Shown piece by piece: positions 9,318 to 19,935 of a DNA stretch of 64,000 nucleotides. Numbering within the stretch: position 1 is the stretch's first letter; each line of letters starts with the position of its first letter. The notes under the pieces were generated by a model. That model was not told the origin of the DNA, searched no databases, and was given only the letters and a program-made list of their open reading frames with translations. The position numbers and the translations under genes are program-made. The DNA is taken from NCBI GenBank assembly GCA_028687035.1, contig JAQUAX010000007.1, positions 62,001 to 126,000 of the forward strand. The letters run 5' to 3'. This DNA comes from Dechloromonas sp. (lineage in GTDB: Bacteria; Pseudomonadota; Gammaproteobacteria; Burkholderiales; Rhodocyclaceae).

Positions 9318-10546
9318 TGGATACCCGACTCGCCGATTTCATCCGTGAATCCCGTGCCGGCCAGGTCGCCGGGGAGATTCTCCGCACCTGCGTGCACTGT
9401 GGCTTCTGCACCGCGACCTGCCCGACCTACCAGCTGCTCGGCGACGAGCTCGACGGGCCGCGCGGGCGCATCTACCTGATCAAGCAGGTGCTCGAGGGCA
9501 GGGAAGTCACCGAGAAGACGCGCAGCCACCTCGACCGCTGCCTGACCTGCCGTTCCTGCGAAACGACCTGCCCGTCCGGCGTCCAGTACGGCCGGCTGCT
9601 CGACATCGGCCGCGAGGTCGTCGAGGTGAAGCTGCAGCGGCCGCTGAAGGAGGCGATTCCGCGGGCGCTGCTGAAGGAGGTGCTGCCGCGCCCGGCGCTG
9701 TTCGGCGTCGCGGTCGCCGTCGGCCGCGCGCTGCGTCCGCTGCTGCCGGGCGCGCTGGCCGACAAGCTGCCGCCGGCCCAGCCGGCCGCCCGCCCGTGGC
9801 CGGAAAAGGCCCGGCAGGCGCGGCGCATGCTGGCGCTGGCCGGTTGCGTGCAGCCGTCGCTGGCGCCGAACATCAACGCGGCGACGGCGCGTGTGCTCGA
9901 CCGGCTCGGCATCGCCCTGTTCGAGGAGGCCAAGGCCGGCTGCTGCGGCGCCGTGCGCTTCCACCTCAACGACCACGAGCGGGCACGCGACGACATGCGC
10001 CGCAACATCGACGCCTGGTGGCCGCATGTGGAAAGCGGCGTCGAGGCCATCGTCGTCTCCGCGTCCGGCTGCGGCGTGCAGGTCCGCGACTACGGCCACA
10101 TCCTGGCCGACGACGCGGTCTACGCCGACAAGGCGGCGAAAATCAGCGAGCTGTGCCGCGATCCGTCGGAAGTCGTCGCCGCCGAAAGCGAGCGTCTGCG
10201 CGCGCTGCTGCCCGCCGCCGGGCGCGGCAGGCTGGCCTTCCATTCGCCCTGCACATTGCAGCACGGGCTGAAGATCCGCGGCGTCGTCGAGGGGCTGCTG
10301 ACGGCGGCCGGCTATGCGCTGACGCCGGTCGCCGACGGTCATCTCTGCTGCGGCTCGGCCGGTACCTATTCGGTGCTGCAGCCGGAAATCTCCGGTAGAC
10401 TGCGCGACAACAAGCTCAATGCCCTGAATGCGGGCAGTCCGGACGTGCTGGCCACCGCCAACATCGGCTGCCTGACCCATCTGCAGGCGGGCAGTGCGCT
10501 GCCGGTCCGCCACTGGATCGAGCTGATCGACGAAGCCCTGCCATGA
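9317..10546 (+). CDS. glcF: Glycolate oxidase iron-sulphur subunit GlcF
   Basis: This 409-residue protein carries two 4Fe-4S ferredoxin motifs (Cys25, 28, 31, 35 in CVHCGFCTATCP and Cys75, 78, 81, 85 in CLTCRSCETTCP) followed by two cysteine-rich CCG domains (AGCCGAVRFH near 211 and HLCCGSAGTYS near 339). This is the GlcF architecture that links GlcD/E to the quinone pool. The last bases overlap the start of an HDOD gene (ATGA), so that gene belongs to the same transcript. Confidence 0.96.
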   Translation: MDTRLADFIRESRAGQVAGEILRTCVHCGFCTATCPTYQLLGDELDGPRGRIYLIKQVLEGREVTEKTRSHLDRCLTCRSCETTCPSGVQYGRLLDIGREVVEVKLQRPLKEAIPRALLKEVLPRPALFGVAVAVGRALRPLLPGALADKLPPAQPAARPWPEKARQARRMLALAGCVQPSLAPNINAATARVLDRLGIALFEEAKAGCCGAVRFHLNDHERARDDMRRNIDAWWPHVESGVEAIVVSASGCGVQVRDYGHILADDAVYADKAAKISELCRDPSEVVAAESERLRALLPAAGRGRLAFHSPCTLQHGLKIRGVVEGLLTAAGYALTPVADGHLCCGSAGTYSVLQPEISGRLRDNKLNALNAGSPDVLATANIGCLTHLQAGSALPVRHWIELIDEALP

Positions 10547-11424
10547 CCACTGCCCCCTCCGTTCTCGACATCACGCAATCCCTCGGCGACATCGATACCG
10601 CCCGCATCAAGCGACTGCTCGAGGGCGGCATCCGGATTCCCGCCCAGCCGCGGGTGCTCGACGAACTGCGCAAGCTGATGGCGCGCAAGGAAATGGATGT
10701 CCGTCTGCTGGCCCGGACGATCAACCAGGATCCGGGGCTGACCGCGCTGCTGTTCCAGGTCGTCGGCAACGCGGCCTACCGCCAGCACCAGCCGTTCGAG
10801 ACGGTCGAGCAGATCCTGCACGCGGTCGGCATCCGGCAGACCTTCAATCTGGTGCAGGCGATCGCGCTGCGCAGCGCCGGCGACCTGCGCAAGCACCGCG
10901 CGGTCTATGAGGCCTACTGGGCGCGTTCGCACGCGATCGGCCAGCTGGCCATGCTGATCGCCGACGAGCGCATCGCCGTCTGCAACATCTTTCCGGACCA
11001 GGCCTACCTGGCCGGCGTCTTCCACGACTGCGGCGTGCCGTTGCTGATGCAGCGCTTTCCGACCTACTGCCAGGAAATGCACCTGGGCGAGGCCGGGCGC
11101 TGGACCGACCTGGCCGAGGAGGACCGCAAGTTCAACACCGACCACTGCGTGATCGGCTACCTGGTCGCCCGTCACTGGTGCCTGCCCGATTTCATCTGCG
11201 ATGCGATCCGCTACCACCATGCGATCGGCGAACTGGGCATGCACGACGCGCGCAGCATGGTCGCGATCCTGCTGCTGGCGGTCGAAATCCACTACCGGAC
11301 GATGCATGCGGCGAACCCGGAATGGGAGCGGGTCAAGGCCGAGGTGCTGCCGGAGCTCGGGCTCGACGAGGATTCGCTGCCGGAATTCGTCGATGTCGTC
11401 GTCGAGCGTTTCGACGCCGGCTGA
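10543..11424 (+). CDS. HDOD-domain signalling protein
   Basis: This 293-residue soluble protein has an HDOD domain, a degenerate HD hydrolase fold used in signalling. Recognisable parts are PAQPRVLDELRKLM near residue 30, IRQTFNLVQAIAL near 98 and FHDCGVPLLMQRFP near 161, with a C-terminal helical part containing HHAIGELGMHDARSM. It closes the glycolate operon with an ATGA overlap and is followed by a strong bidirectional terminator. Partner and signal are unknown. The coupling to glcDEF is unusual and suggests, without proving, a regulatory role tied to glycolate use. Confidence 0.85.
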   Translation: MTTAPSVLDITQSLGDIDTARIKRLLEGGIRIPAQPRVLDELRKLMARKEMDVRLLARTINQDPGLTALLFQVVGNAAYRQHQPFETVEQILHAVGIRQTFNLVQAIALRSAGDLRKHRAVYEAYWARSHAIGQLAMLIADERIAVCNIFPDQAYLAGVFHDCGVPLLMQRFPTYCQEMHLGEAGRWTDLAEEDRKFNTDHCVIGYLVARHWCLPDFICDAIRYHHAIGELGMHDARSMVAILLLAVEIHYRTMHAANPEWERVKAEVLPELGLDEDSLPEFVDVVVERFDAG

Positions 11425-11455
11425 GTTTTTCGCGGTGGACCGGCCAGGGAAATGA

Positions 11456-11480
11456 AAAACGGCGCCATCGGCGCCGTTTT
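11456..11480. terminator. Bidirectional intrinsic terminator between the glc operon and rhlE
   Basis: A perfect 11-bp inverted repeat, AAAACGGCGCC and GGCGCCGTTTT with a 3-nt loop, gives a U-tract on either strand. It lies between two convergent genes and can stop both transcripts. Confidence 0.9.
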
Positions 11481-11499
11481 CGCGTGGCCGGAGCGGCCC

Positions 11500-13011
11500 T
11501 TACTTGCGGCCGAGTCCGCCGAGCAGCGCGGCGACGACGCGCTTGGGCTTGTGCGGATCGACCTTGGCCGGCGCGTTCGGCGAATCCGGCACTTCGCCCA
11601 GCGGCTTGGCTTCGTAGGGCTTGCTGAAATCGAAACCGTCGGCGGCGATCGTCGAATTGCGGCGGGACGACGGGCGGCGTTCGTGACGTTCGTTGCGCTC
11701 GTGGCGGTCGCTGCGTTCGTGACGTTCCGGCTTGCTGGCCAGCGGCGCCTTCGGCGGCGCGACGCGCTTCTTCTTGTTGCCCGGAGGGTATTCGTATTCG
11801 GGTTCCGGCTCGAAACCGGCGACCTCGACCTGCTCGATCGGTCGCTTGATCAGCTTCTCGATGTCGACCAGGTAGCCGACTTCGTGCGCGGCGACCAGCG
11901 AGATCGCATTGCCCATCTTGCCGGCGCGGCCGGTGCGGCCGATGCGGTGCACGTAGTCTTCCGGCGTGTGCGGCAGCTCGTAGTTGATCACGTAGGGCAG
12001 GTCGTCCACGTCGAGGCCGCGTGCGGCGACGTCGGTGGCGATCAGCGCGTGCGTTTCGCCCGCCTTGAAGGCGTCGAGCGCCTTGATCCGGTCGAGCTGG
12101 CTCTTGTCGCCGTGGATGGCGTCGGCCTTGATGCCGGCGCGCTGCAGTTCGCGCGTCAGCCGCGAGCAGCCCTGCTTCGTGCGCATGAAGACGATGCACT
12201 GGCGGATTTCGCCGGACTTCAGCAGCTTGGTCAGCAGGCCGCGCTTGCCCCATTCGGACACCGGGTGCACGCGGTGCGTGATGGTTTCGGACACCTGGTT
12301 GCGGCGGGCGACTTCGACCAGCACCGGAGTCTTCAGCATGGTGTCGGCGAGCTTCTTGATCTCTTCCGAGAAGGTCGCCGAGAACAGCAGGCTCTGGCGC
12401 TGGGCCGGCAGCATGTTCAGGATGCGCGTGACGTCCGGGATGAAGCCCATGTCGAGCATGCGGTCGGCTTCGTCGAGGACCAGCGCCTGCACCGAGTTGA
12501 AGCTGACGCTCTTGTTCTCGACGTGGTCGAGCAGGCGGCCGGGCGTGGCGACCAGAATCTCGACGCCCTTCTTCAGTTCGGCGATCTGCGGCTTGATATC
12601 GACGCCGCCGAAGGCGCACATCGCGCGGATCGGCGTGTGCTTGCTGTAGGCCTTGACCGATTCGTAGACCTGCAGCGCGAGTTCGCGGGTCGGCGCCAGG
12701 ATCAGCGCGCGTACCGGGTGTTTGGCCGGCGACGGGCTGCTCGACGCGAAGGGCAGGATGCGCTGCAGGATGGGCAGCGTGAACGCCGCCGTCTTGCCGG
12801 TGCCGGTCTGGGCGCCGCCCATGATGTCCTTGCCGCCGATGACCAGCGGGATGGCCTTGGCCTGGATCGGGGTCGGCTTGGTGTAGCCTTCGTCGGTGAC
12901 GGCGCGCAGCAGTTCCGGGGCGAGGCCGAGGTCGGCGAAGGTGATTTCGGGCGCTGCCTCGGCAGCCGGCGTGCCGGCATCGGGGCCGGCTAAGGTATTG
13001 ATTTCAGACAT
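11500..13011 (-). CDS. rhlE: DEAD-box ATP-dependent RNA helicase RhlE
   Basis: This 503-residue helicase has all core motifs: Q motif GYTKPTPIQ near residue 42, AQTGTGKT at 67-74, PTRELA near 107, DEAD at 180-183, SAT near 210 and HRIGRTGRAG near 340. The tail is a basic, low-complexity RGG-poor extension rich in RHERSDRHE-type repeats that probably binds RNA, as in RhlE proteins involved in ribosome assembly and mRNA turnover. It is monocistronic, with a terminator shared with the convergent HDOD gene. Confidence 0.93.
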   Translation of the reverse strand: MSEINTLAGPDAGTPAAEAAPEITFADLGLAPELLRAVTDEGYTKPTPIQAKAIPLVIGGKDIMGGAQTGTGKTAAFTLPILQRILPFASSSPSPAKHPVRALILAPTRELALQVYESVKAYSKHTPIRAMCAFGGVDIKPQIAELKKGVEILVATPGRLLDHVENKSVSFNSVQALVLDEADRMLDMGFIPDVTRILNMLPAQRQSLLFSATFSEEIKKLADTMLKTPVLVEVARRNQVSETITHRVHPVSEWGKRGLLTKLLKSGEIRQCIVFMRTKQGCSRLTRELQRAGIKADAIHGDKSQLDRIKALDAFKAGETHALIATDVAARGLDVDDLPYVINYELPHTPEDYVHRIGRTGRAGKMGNAISLVAAHEVGYLVDIEKLIKRPIEQVEVAGFEPEPEYEYPPGNKKKRVAPPKAPLASKPERHERSDRHERNERHERRPSSRRNSTIAADGFDFSKPYEAKPLGEVPDSPNAPAKVDPHKPKRVVAALLGGLGRK

Positions 13012-13070
13012 GGGGCGTGATTATACCCCCGTCGCGGCGCGGGCAGGATTTTGCGTGCGCGTCGGCGCCG

Positions 13071-13529
13071 TTACTTTTTCTTTTCCGTCGCCTTGCCGGC
13101 GGCGGCCGGTTCGGCTGTTGCCGGGGCGGTCGCGGCAGGGGCGGAGGCCGGGGGTGGAGCCGCTGCGGCAGGCTCTTCCGCCGGCGGGGCGGCCGGGGCC
13201 TCCTCGGCCGTCTTGCGCTTCTTGCGCTGGGCGCCCGGCGGTTCCGGGGGCGGCAGTTGCGGCGCGATCGTCTCGATCTGGTTCTGCCGCATGTATTCGT
13301 CCATGTCGCGCCAGCCGGCGTAGATGCCGGCCTTGGGCAGCCAGCCGTAGATCGCGTAGCAGTCCTCGATCGCCCGGCCGGAATGGCGGCAGGCGCTGCC
13401 CACCGCGCGGGCCTCGGGCTCCAGGCGCGCTTCCTTGGCGGCCGGGTCTTCCATGCCCAGGCGCTGGCTGATCTGGTCGCAGCCGGTCAGGCAGAGGGTG
13501 GCGAGGAGGACGGTAAGGCGCGCAATCAT
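13071..13529 (-). CDS. Putative lipoprotein with Ala/Pro-rich tail
   Basis: The 152-residue product has a lipoprotein signal peptide ending in a good lipobox (LTGC, Cys17). A region with Cys48 and Cys57, SACRHSGRAIEDCYAIYGWLP, follows. The last 60 residues are a low-complexity Ala/Pro/Glu stretch ending KATEKKK. I do not recognise the family; the middle segment GRAIEDCYAIYGWLPKAGIYAGWRDM is intact-looking and conserved-like. It would be anchored in a membrane facing the periplasm. It lies between rhlE and the divergent ugpB gene. Confidence 0.7.
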   Translation of the reverse strand: MIARLTVLLATLCLTGCDQISQRLGMEDPAAKEARLEPEARAVGSACRHSGRAIEDCYAIYGWLPKAGIYAGWRDMDEYMRQNQIETIAPQLPPPEPPGAQRKKRKTAEEAPAAPPAEEPAAAAPPPASAPAATAPATAEPAAAGKATEKKK

Positions 13530-13589
13530 GCGGCGGATTCTCGCATATTCACCAAAGTTGTGGCGAGTTCCCCCGGGCTAGCACGGGCG

Positions 13590-13618
13590 TATAATTTTCG
13601 CTTTGCGATTTCAGGAGG
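13590..13618 (+). promoter_or_regulatory. -10 element and ribosome-binding site of ugpB
   Basis: A perfect TATAAT at 13590-13595 is followed by AGGAGG at 13613-13618, 6 nt before the ugpB ATG. A convincing -35 is not visible. The 5' leader would be very short, about 23 nt. Confidence 0.5.
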
Positions 13619-13624
13619 ATCTCC

Positions 13625-14911
13625 ATGCTGCAAGGTTTCCGTCTGCTGGCCATCGCCGCCAGCCTCGCCTGTGCGTTGCCCGCCGCCCACGCGGCGAAGG
13701 CGGCGCGTCCGGCCGCCCCGGTTGCGCCGCAGCCTTTCGAGCTGGCGCACAATCTCGGGCCGGCCGGCGAGGCGGCGCTGCAGACGCTGGTCGACCGCTT
13801 CAACGGCGAGACCGGCAGCCAGCTGAAACTGACCCGCCTGGAATCCGGCGAACGGCCGGCCGCGCTGAACCTGCTCCGCCGCTACGACGTCAGCGACGTG
13901 CTGGCCCAGCCGACCGCCTTCGTGCCGCTGCACGCGATGATGACCAAGGCCGGCCAGCCGCTGAAGATGGGCGCGCTGTACGGCGACCTGAAGGCCGGCG
14001 CGGTCGACGCCAAGGGCCGCCTGGTCGCGCTGCCGATGCTGTATTCGACGCCGGTGCTGTTCTACAACAAGAATGCCTTCCGCAAGGCCGGCCTGAATCC
14101 GGAGGCGCCGCCGCGCACCTGGTTCGAGATGCAGGGCATGCTCGACAAGCTGCAGTCGGCCGGCTATTCCTGCCCCTACACGACCTCGTGGCCGGTCTGG
14201 GTGCATATCGACAACGTCAGCGCGGTGTCCGGCGTGCCGGCAGCGACCGACAAGGGCCAGATGACCTTCAACGGCCTGCCGCAGGTCAAGCACGTCGCGA
14301 TGATGGCGACCTGGAGCAAGGCCGGCTACTTCAAGCTGTTCGGCCGCCGCAACGAGGCCAGCCAGCGTTTCCACGACGGCGAATGCGCGACGATCACGAC
14401 CGATTCGCGCGAGCACATCGACTTCCAGGACGCCAAGGGCGTCGAGCTGGGCGTCGCGCCGCTGCCCTACCACGACGACGTCTACGGCGGCCGCCAGTCC
14501 TCGCTGGCCGACGGCGTGTCGCTGTGGGTCGGTGCCGGCCGCCCGGCCGGCGAATACAAGCAGGCGGCGAAATTCGTCAATTTCCTGCTGTCGCCGGACA
14601 TCCAGGTCGAAATCGTCCGCCTCTACGGCGGCCTGCCGATGACCGCCGCCGCCCGTTCCGCGGCGCACAGCCGCATCCTGCAGGACGGCGACCGCACGCT
14701 GGAAATCGCCTACGCGTCGCTGAACGGCAACGGCAGCAAGCCGGCCGTCCGCGTCGCCAACATCGACCCGGTGCGCCTGATCGCCGACGAGGAGCTCGAG
14801 GCGGTGTGGAAGGGCAAGAAGCCGGCCAAGGAGGCGCTCGACATCTCGGTCGGGCGCGGCAATTCGGTGCTTGATGTCAAGCCGGCTCTGAAGAAGGCGC
14901 AGCCTTTCTGA
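13625..14911 (+). CDS. ugpB: ABC transporter substrate-binding protein, UgpB-like (glycerol-3-phosphate)
   Basis: This 428-residue protein has a signal peptide (cleavage after AHA near residue 23) and the fold of family 1 solute-binding proteins. It resembles UgpB, the periplasmic receptor for sn-glycerol-3-phosphate and its diesters: LPMLYSTPVLFYNKNAFRKAG near residue 137, RTWFEMQGML near 164, and FNSR-type segment FVNFLLSPDIQVEIVRLYGGLP near 318. Its stop overlaps ugpQ. The permease and ATPase genes (ugpA, ugpE, ugpC) that normally follow are missing here, so the partner components must be elsewhere or lost. Confidence 0.88.
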   Translation: MLQGFRLLAIAASLACALPAAHAAKAARPAAPVAPQPFELAHNLGPAGEAALQTLVDRFNGETGSQLKLTRLESGERPAALNLLRRYDVSDVLAQPTAFVPLHAMMTKAGQPLKMGALYGDLKAGAVDAKGRLVALPMLYSTPVLFYNKNAFRKAGLNPEAPPRTWFEMQGMLDKLQSAGYSCPYTTSWPVWVHIDNVSAVSGVPAATDKGQMTFNGLPQVKHVAMMATWSKAGYFKLFGRRNEASQRFHDGECATITTDSREHIDFQDAKGVELGVAPLPYHDDVYGGRQSSLADGVSLWVGAGRPAGEYKQAAKFVNFLLSPDIQVEIVRLYGGLPMTAAARSAAHSRILQDGDRTLEIAYASLNGNGSKPAVRVANIDPVRLIADEELEAVWKGKKPAKEALDISVGRGNSVLDVKPALKKAQPF

Positions 14912-15651
14912 TGTCCCTGTCGCTGCCGCGCTGGATCGTCCATCGCGGCGGCGGCTGTTTGGCCCCGGAGAACACGCTGGCCGGGATCCGGCGGGCGGCG
15001 GCGCTCGGTTTCGCGGCGGTCGAGTTCGACGTGATGCTGAGCGGCGACGGTACGCCGGTGCTGATCCACGACGAGACGCTGGAGCGGACCACGAACGGCC
15101 GCGGCCGGGTCGCCGATACGCCGGATGCCGCGCTCTTCGCGCTCGATGCCGGCGGCGAGCCGGTGCCGCGTTTCGTCGATGCGGCGCGGCTTTGCCGCGA
15201 ACTGGGCCTGCTCGCCAATGTCGAGATCAAGCCGTCGGCCGGCGCCGACCGGGCCACCGCCGAAGCGGTCGTCCGGCTGGCCGGCGGACTGTGGCGCGGG
15301 GCGGAGCGGCAGCTGCTGCTGTCCTCCTTTTCGCAAACGGCGCTCGACGTCGCCCGCGACCTGGCGCCGGAACTCGCCCGCGGCCTGCTGTTCGAAATGC
15401 CGCCGGCCAACTGGGCCGACGTCGCCCAGCGCCTGCAGGTCTCCTCGCTGCACGTCGCCGCGGCCGCTTTCGACGGGCGCGTTGCCGCGGAGGCCGCGGA
15501 GCGCGGCCTGCCGGTGCTGTGCTACACGGTCGACGCACCGGCCGAGGCCGAAATGCTGTTCGCCCGCGGCGCGGCGGCGCTGTTCACCGATCGTCCGGAC
15601 CGCTTTGCCGCGGAAACAGCCGCTTACAAACGCTTGCATCCGGACGGCTGA
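14911..15651 (+). CDS. ugpQ: Glycerophosphodiester phosphodiesterase, UgpQ-like
   Basis: This 246-residue protein belongs to the GDPD family. It shows the catalytic HRGGGCLAPENTLAGIR segment near residue 11, the acidic metal site EFDVMLSGDGTPVLIHDETLERTT near 38, and VEIKPS near 104. It hydrolyses glycerophosphodiesters to glycerol-3-phosphate and an alcohol. There is no signal peptide, so it acts in the cytoplasm on imported diesters, which suits coupling to ugpB by the TGATG overlap. Lengths fit E. coli UgpQ. Confidence 0.92.
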   Translation: MSLSLPRWIVHRGGGCLAPENTLAGIRRAAALGFAAVEFDVMLSGDGTPVLIHDETLERTTNGRGRVADTPDAALFALDAGGEPVPRFVDAARLCRELGLLANVEIKPSAGADRATAEAVVRLAGGLWRGAERQLLLSSFSQTALDVARDLAPELARGLLFEMPPANWADVAQRLQVSSLHVAAAAFDGRVAAEAAERGLPVLCYTVDAPAEAEMLFARGAAALFTDRPDRFAAETAAYKRLHPDG

Positions 15652-15716
15652 TTTCCGGCCGGATTTCCCCTGTAATGACGAGCGTCTACCCATCGTCGTC
15701 CTTCAGGAGAAAAAGC

Positions 15717-16070
15717 ATGAAAACCTCACGTCTCGCCGCCGGTCTCGTCCTCGCCCTGCCGCTGCTCGCGCTGGCCCAGCCGGCGACGCCCGGCGTCGAC
15801 CAGCGCCAGCTGAATCAGGAACAACGCATCGAGCGGGGTGTCGCTTCCGGCAGCCTGACCGCTCGCGAGGCCAGCCGCCTGGAGCGCGGCCAGCAGCATG
15901 TCGCCAACGTCGAGAACCGGGCCCGGGCCGACGGCGTCGTCACCGCCCGCGAGCGGGCCAGGCTGCATCAGGCGCAGGACGTCCAGAGCGCCCGGATCGC
16001 CCGCCAGAAACACGACCGCCAGCACGATTTCAACCACAACGGCCGCGTTGACCGCGTCCATCGCCGCTGA
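15717..16070 (+). CDS. Small exported protein with EF-hand-like C-terminal motif
   Basis: This 117-residue protein has a signal peptide (cleavage after ALA near residue 20). The rest is charged and helical, with many Arg, Gln and Ala. A paired motif recurs: GVASGSLTAREASRLERGQ and ADGVVTARERARLHQAQ are internal repeats. The C-terminus DFNHNGRVDR resembles a calcium-binding EF-hand loop. CAGGAGA lies 8 nt upstream of the ATG. Exact function is unknown; it looks like the small periplasmic proteins of this repeat type seen in other beta-proteobacteria. A terminator follows. Confidence 0.7.
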   Translation: MKTSRLAAGLVLALPLLALAQPATPGVDQRQLNQEQRIERGVASGSLTAREASRLERGQQHVANVENRARADGVVTARERARLHQAQDVQSARIARQKHDRQHDFNHNGRVDRVHRR

Positions 16071-16089
16071 TCCCGGTTTTCCCGCGACG

Positions 16090-16129
16090 GCGCCCGGCAA
16101 GCTTTCACTGCGGCCGGGCGCTTTCATTT
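16090..16129 (+). terminator. Intrinsic terminator after the small exported protein gene
   Basis: A 9-bp stem, GCGCCCGGC at 16090-16098 with GCCGGGCGC at 16113-16121, is followed by TTTCATTT. The tail is imperfect but the position just after a stop codon is right. Confidence 0.7.
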
Positions 16130-16134
16130 AAAAT
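16129..16134 (+). promoter_or_regulatory. Candidate -10 element of alaS
   Basis: TAAAAT followed by CACGGG lies 40 bp upstream of the alaS ATG. The same TAAAATCACGGG context precedes purB at 28188, which supports it as a housekeeping -10. No clear -35 is seen because the upstream terminator occupies that space. Confidence 0.45.
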
Positions 16135-16173
16135 CACGGGTTTCGAATCCAACGCCGCAAAGGCCGCCAGCTT

Positions 16174-18789
<2,616 letters not shown>

Positions 18790-18811
18790 TCTTTCGTCCT
18801 TTGGCACATCG

Positions 18812-18842
18812 ACAGGCGGCCTCGAGCCGCCTGTTGTTTTTT
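18812..18842 (+). terminator. Intrinsic terminator of alaS
   Basis: A 9-bp perfect stem, ACAGGCGGC with GCCGCCTGT and a 5-nt loop, is followed by TGTTTTTTG. Confidence 0.9.
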
Positions 18843-18853
18843 GTAACGAACTG

Positions 18854-18914
18854 CGACACAGTGTTTCAATCAGTTGACCTGGGTCAAAAACACTGTGTCG
18901 ACCGTCGGTAGCAT
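18854..18914 (+). promoter_or_regulatory. ompW promoter with FNR-type box nested in a 13-bp inverted repeat
   Basis: TTGACCTGGGTCAA at 18874-18887 is a perfect FNR/CRP-superfamily palindrome of the TTGAC-N4-GTCAA form. A TAGCAT -10 at 18909-18914 would put the start near 18922, so the box is centred at about -41.5, the class II activator position. The box is enclosed by a perfect 13-bp inverted repeat, CGACACAGTGTTT at 18854-18866 and AAACACTGTGTCG at 18888-18900. FNR control of ompW is known in enterobacteria; here it is inferred. Confidence 0.75.
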
Positions 18915-18946
18915 TTGCGCTTTCTACAACACAAGGGAGTGTCGCA

Positions 18947-19594
18947 ATGCACAAGAAACTGCTGGTGGCCGCACTGGCCGCGGTCGGTCTGGTTTCCTCC
19001 GCCGCCGCCGAGACGATGGACTACGGCCCCTTCATGGTCCGGGTCCGGGCCGTCAACATCGCCTGGGAGAACGGAAATTCCTCGCAGCTGCAAGCGACCA
19101 CAGCCAAGTTGGATCCGGCGTTTGGCGATGTTCAGGCCCAGGACAAGGTCATTCCCGAAATCGACCTCAGCTACTTCTTCACGCCGAATATTGCGGCCGA
19201 ACTGGTGCTGACCCATCCGCAGGTCGTTGATGTCCAGGTCGTCGGCGCCGGGTCCATCGGCAAGGTACGTGCGCTGCCGCCGTCGCTGATGCTGCAGTAC
19301 CACTTTACCGATCTCGGCGCGATCAAGCCCTACGTCGGGCTGGGCGTGAACTACACCTACTTCAACAAGAACAAGGGTCTCTTGAGTGGTGGCTTGGAGG
19401 TTGATCGCACCAGCTTCGGTCTGGCGGCGCAGGTCGGTGCTGATTTCGCGTTGAGCAAGAATCTGTATCTGAACGTCGATGTCAAGTACATCCAGATGTC
19501 GGTCGATGTGAAGCAGACTGCTGACGGTGCCAAGGTCGGCAAGCTCGATCTGAACCCGATCACCGCGGGGGTCGGCGTCGGCTACCGGTTCTGA
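18947..19594 (+). CDS. ompW: OmpW-family outer membrane protein
   Basis: This 215-residue protein has a signal peptide (cleavage after SSAAA near residue 24) and the pattern of an 8-stranded OmpW barrel: MVRVRAVNIAW, PEIDLSYFFTPNIAAELVLTHPQ, LPPSLMLQYHF, KPYVGLGVNYTYF, and a C-terminal GVGVGYRF with terminal Phe required for BAM assembly. OmpW forms a small hydrophobic channel in the outer membrane. AGGGAG lies upstream of the ATG. The FNR-like promoter suggests induction when oxygen is low. A strong terminator follows. Confidence 0.93.
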   Translation: MHKKLLVAALAAVGLVSSAAAETMDYGPFMVRVRAVNIAWENGNSSQLQATTAKLDPAFGDVQAQDKVIPEIDLSYFFTPNIAAELVLTHPQVVDVQVVGAGSIGKVRALPPSLMLQYHFTDLGAIKPYVGLGVNYTYFNKNKGLLSGGLEVDRTSFGLAAQVGADFALSKNLYLNVDVKYIQMSVDVKQTADGAKVGKLDLNPITAGVGVGYRF

Positions 19595-19625
19595 TCCGAC
19601 CCGCTTCCTCCGGGAGAGGGGGGAA

Positions 19626-19658
19626 GGGGCGCCCAAAGGGGGGGGGCGCCCCTTTTTT
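19626..19658 (+). terminator. Intrinsic terminator of ompW
   Basis: A 9-bp stem, GGGGCGCCC at 19626-19634 with GGGCGCCCC at 19644-19652, is followed by six T. It lies directly against the convergent membrane-protein gene. Confidence 0.88.
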
Positions 19659-19933
19659 CATTTCAGAAGCCTGTCCGGCCCGTCCGGCGTTTCGTCGGTC
19701 CGGACGCAGACGCCTTCGATGACGTCGTCGGGCACCGGCGTCGCCTCGGCCATCGCCCGGCGCAGCGCGCGGGTCTTCCACCACAGCCAGCCCCACAGCG
19801 CCAGGCCGCCGATGGCGGCGACGGCGAGGGCGACCAGCGAGAACATGAAGGCGCCGACCAGCAGCAGCGCGGTCAGCAGACCGGCGACCAGGCGGCCGGC
19901 CAGTCCGGTGGACGGGGAGGGAGTATCGGGCAT
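19658..19933 (-). CDS. Small membrane protein (91 aa)
   Basis: The 91-residue product has two close hydrophobic stretches (residues 12-34 and about 36-52, VALAVAAIGGLALWGWLWW) and a short acidic cytoplasmic-type tail. I do not recognise the family. I start at ATG 19933, only 2 bp after the stop of the EAL-HDOD gene; the frame is open further up but would overlap that gene by 190 bp. It is the last gene of the minus-strand run that begins at ilvE and converges on ompW. Confidence 0.6.
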   Translation of the reverse strand: MPDTPSPSTGLAGRLVAGLLTALLLVGAFMFSLVALAVAAIGGLALWGWLWWKTRALRRAMAEATPVPDDVIEGVCVRTDETPDGPDRLLK

Positions 19934-19935
19934 GT

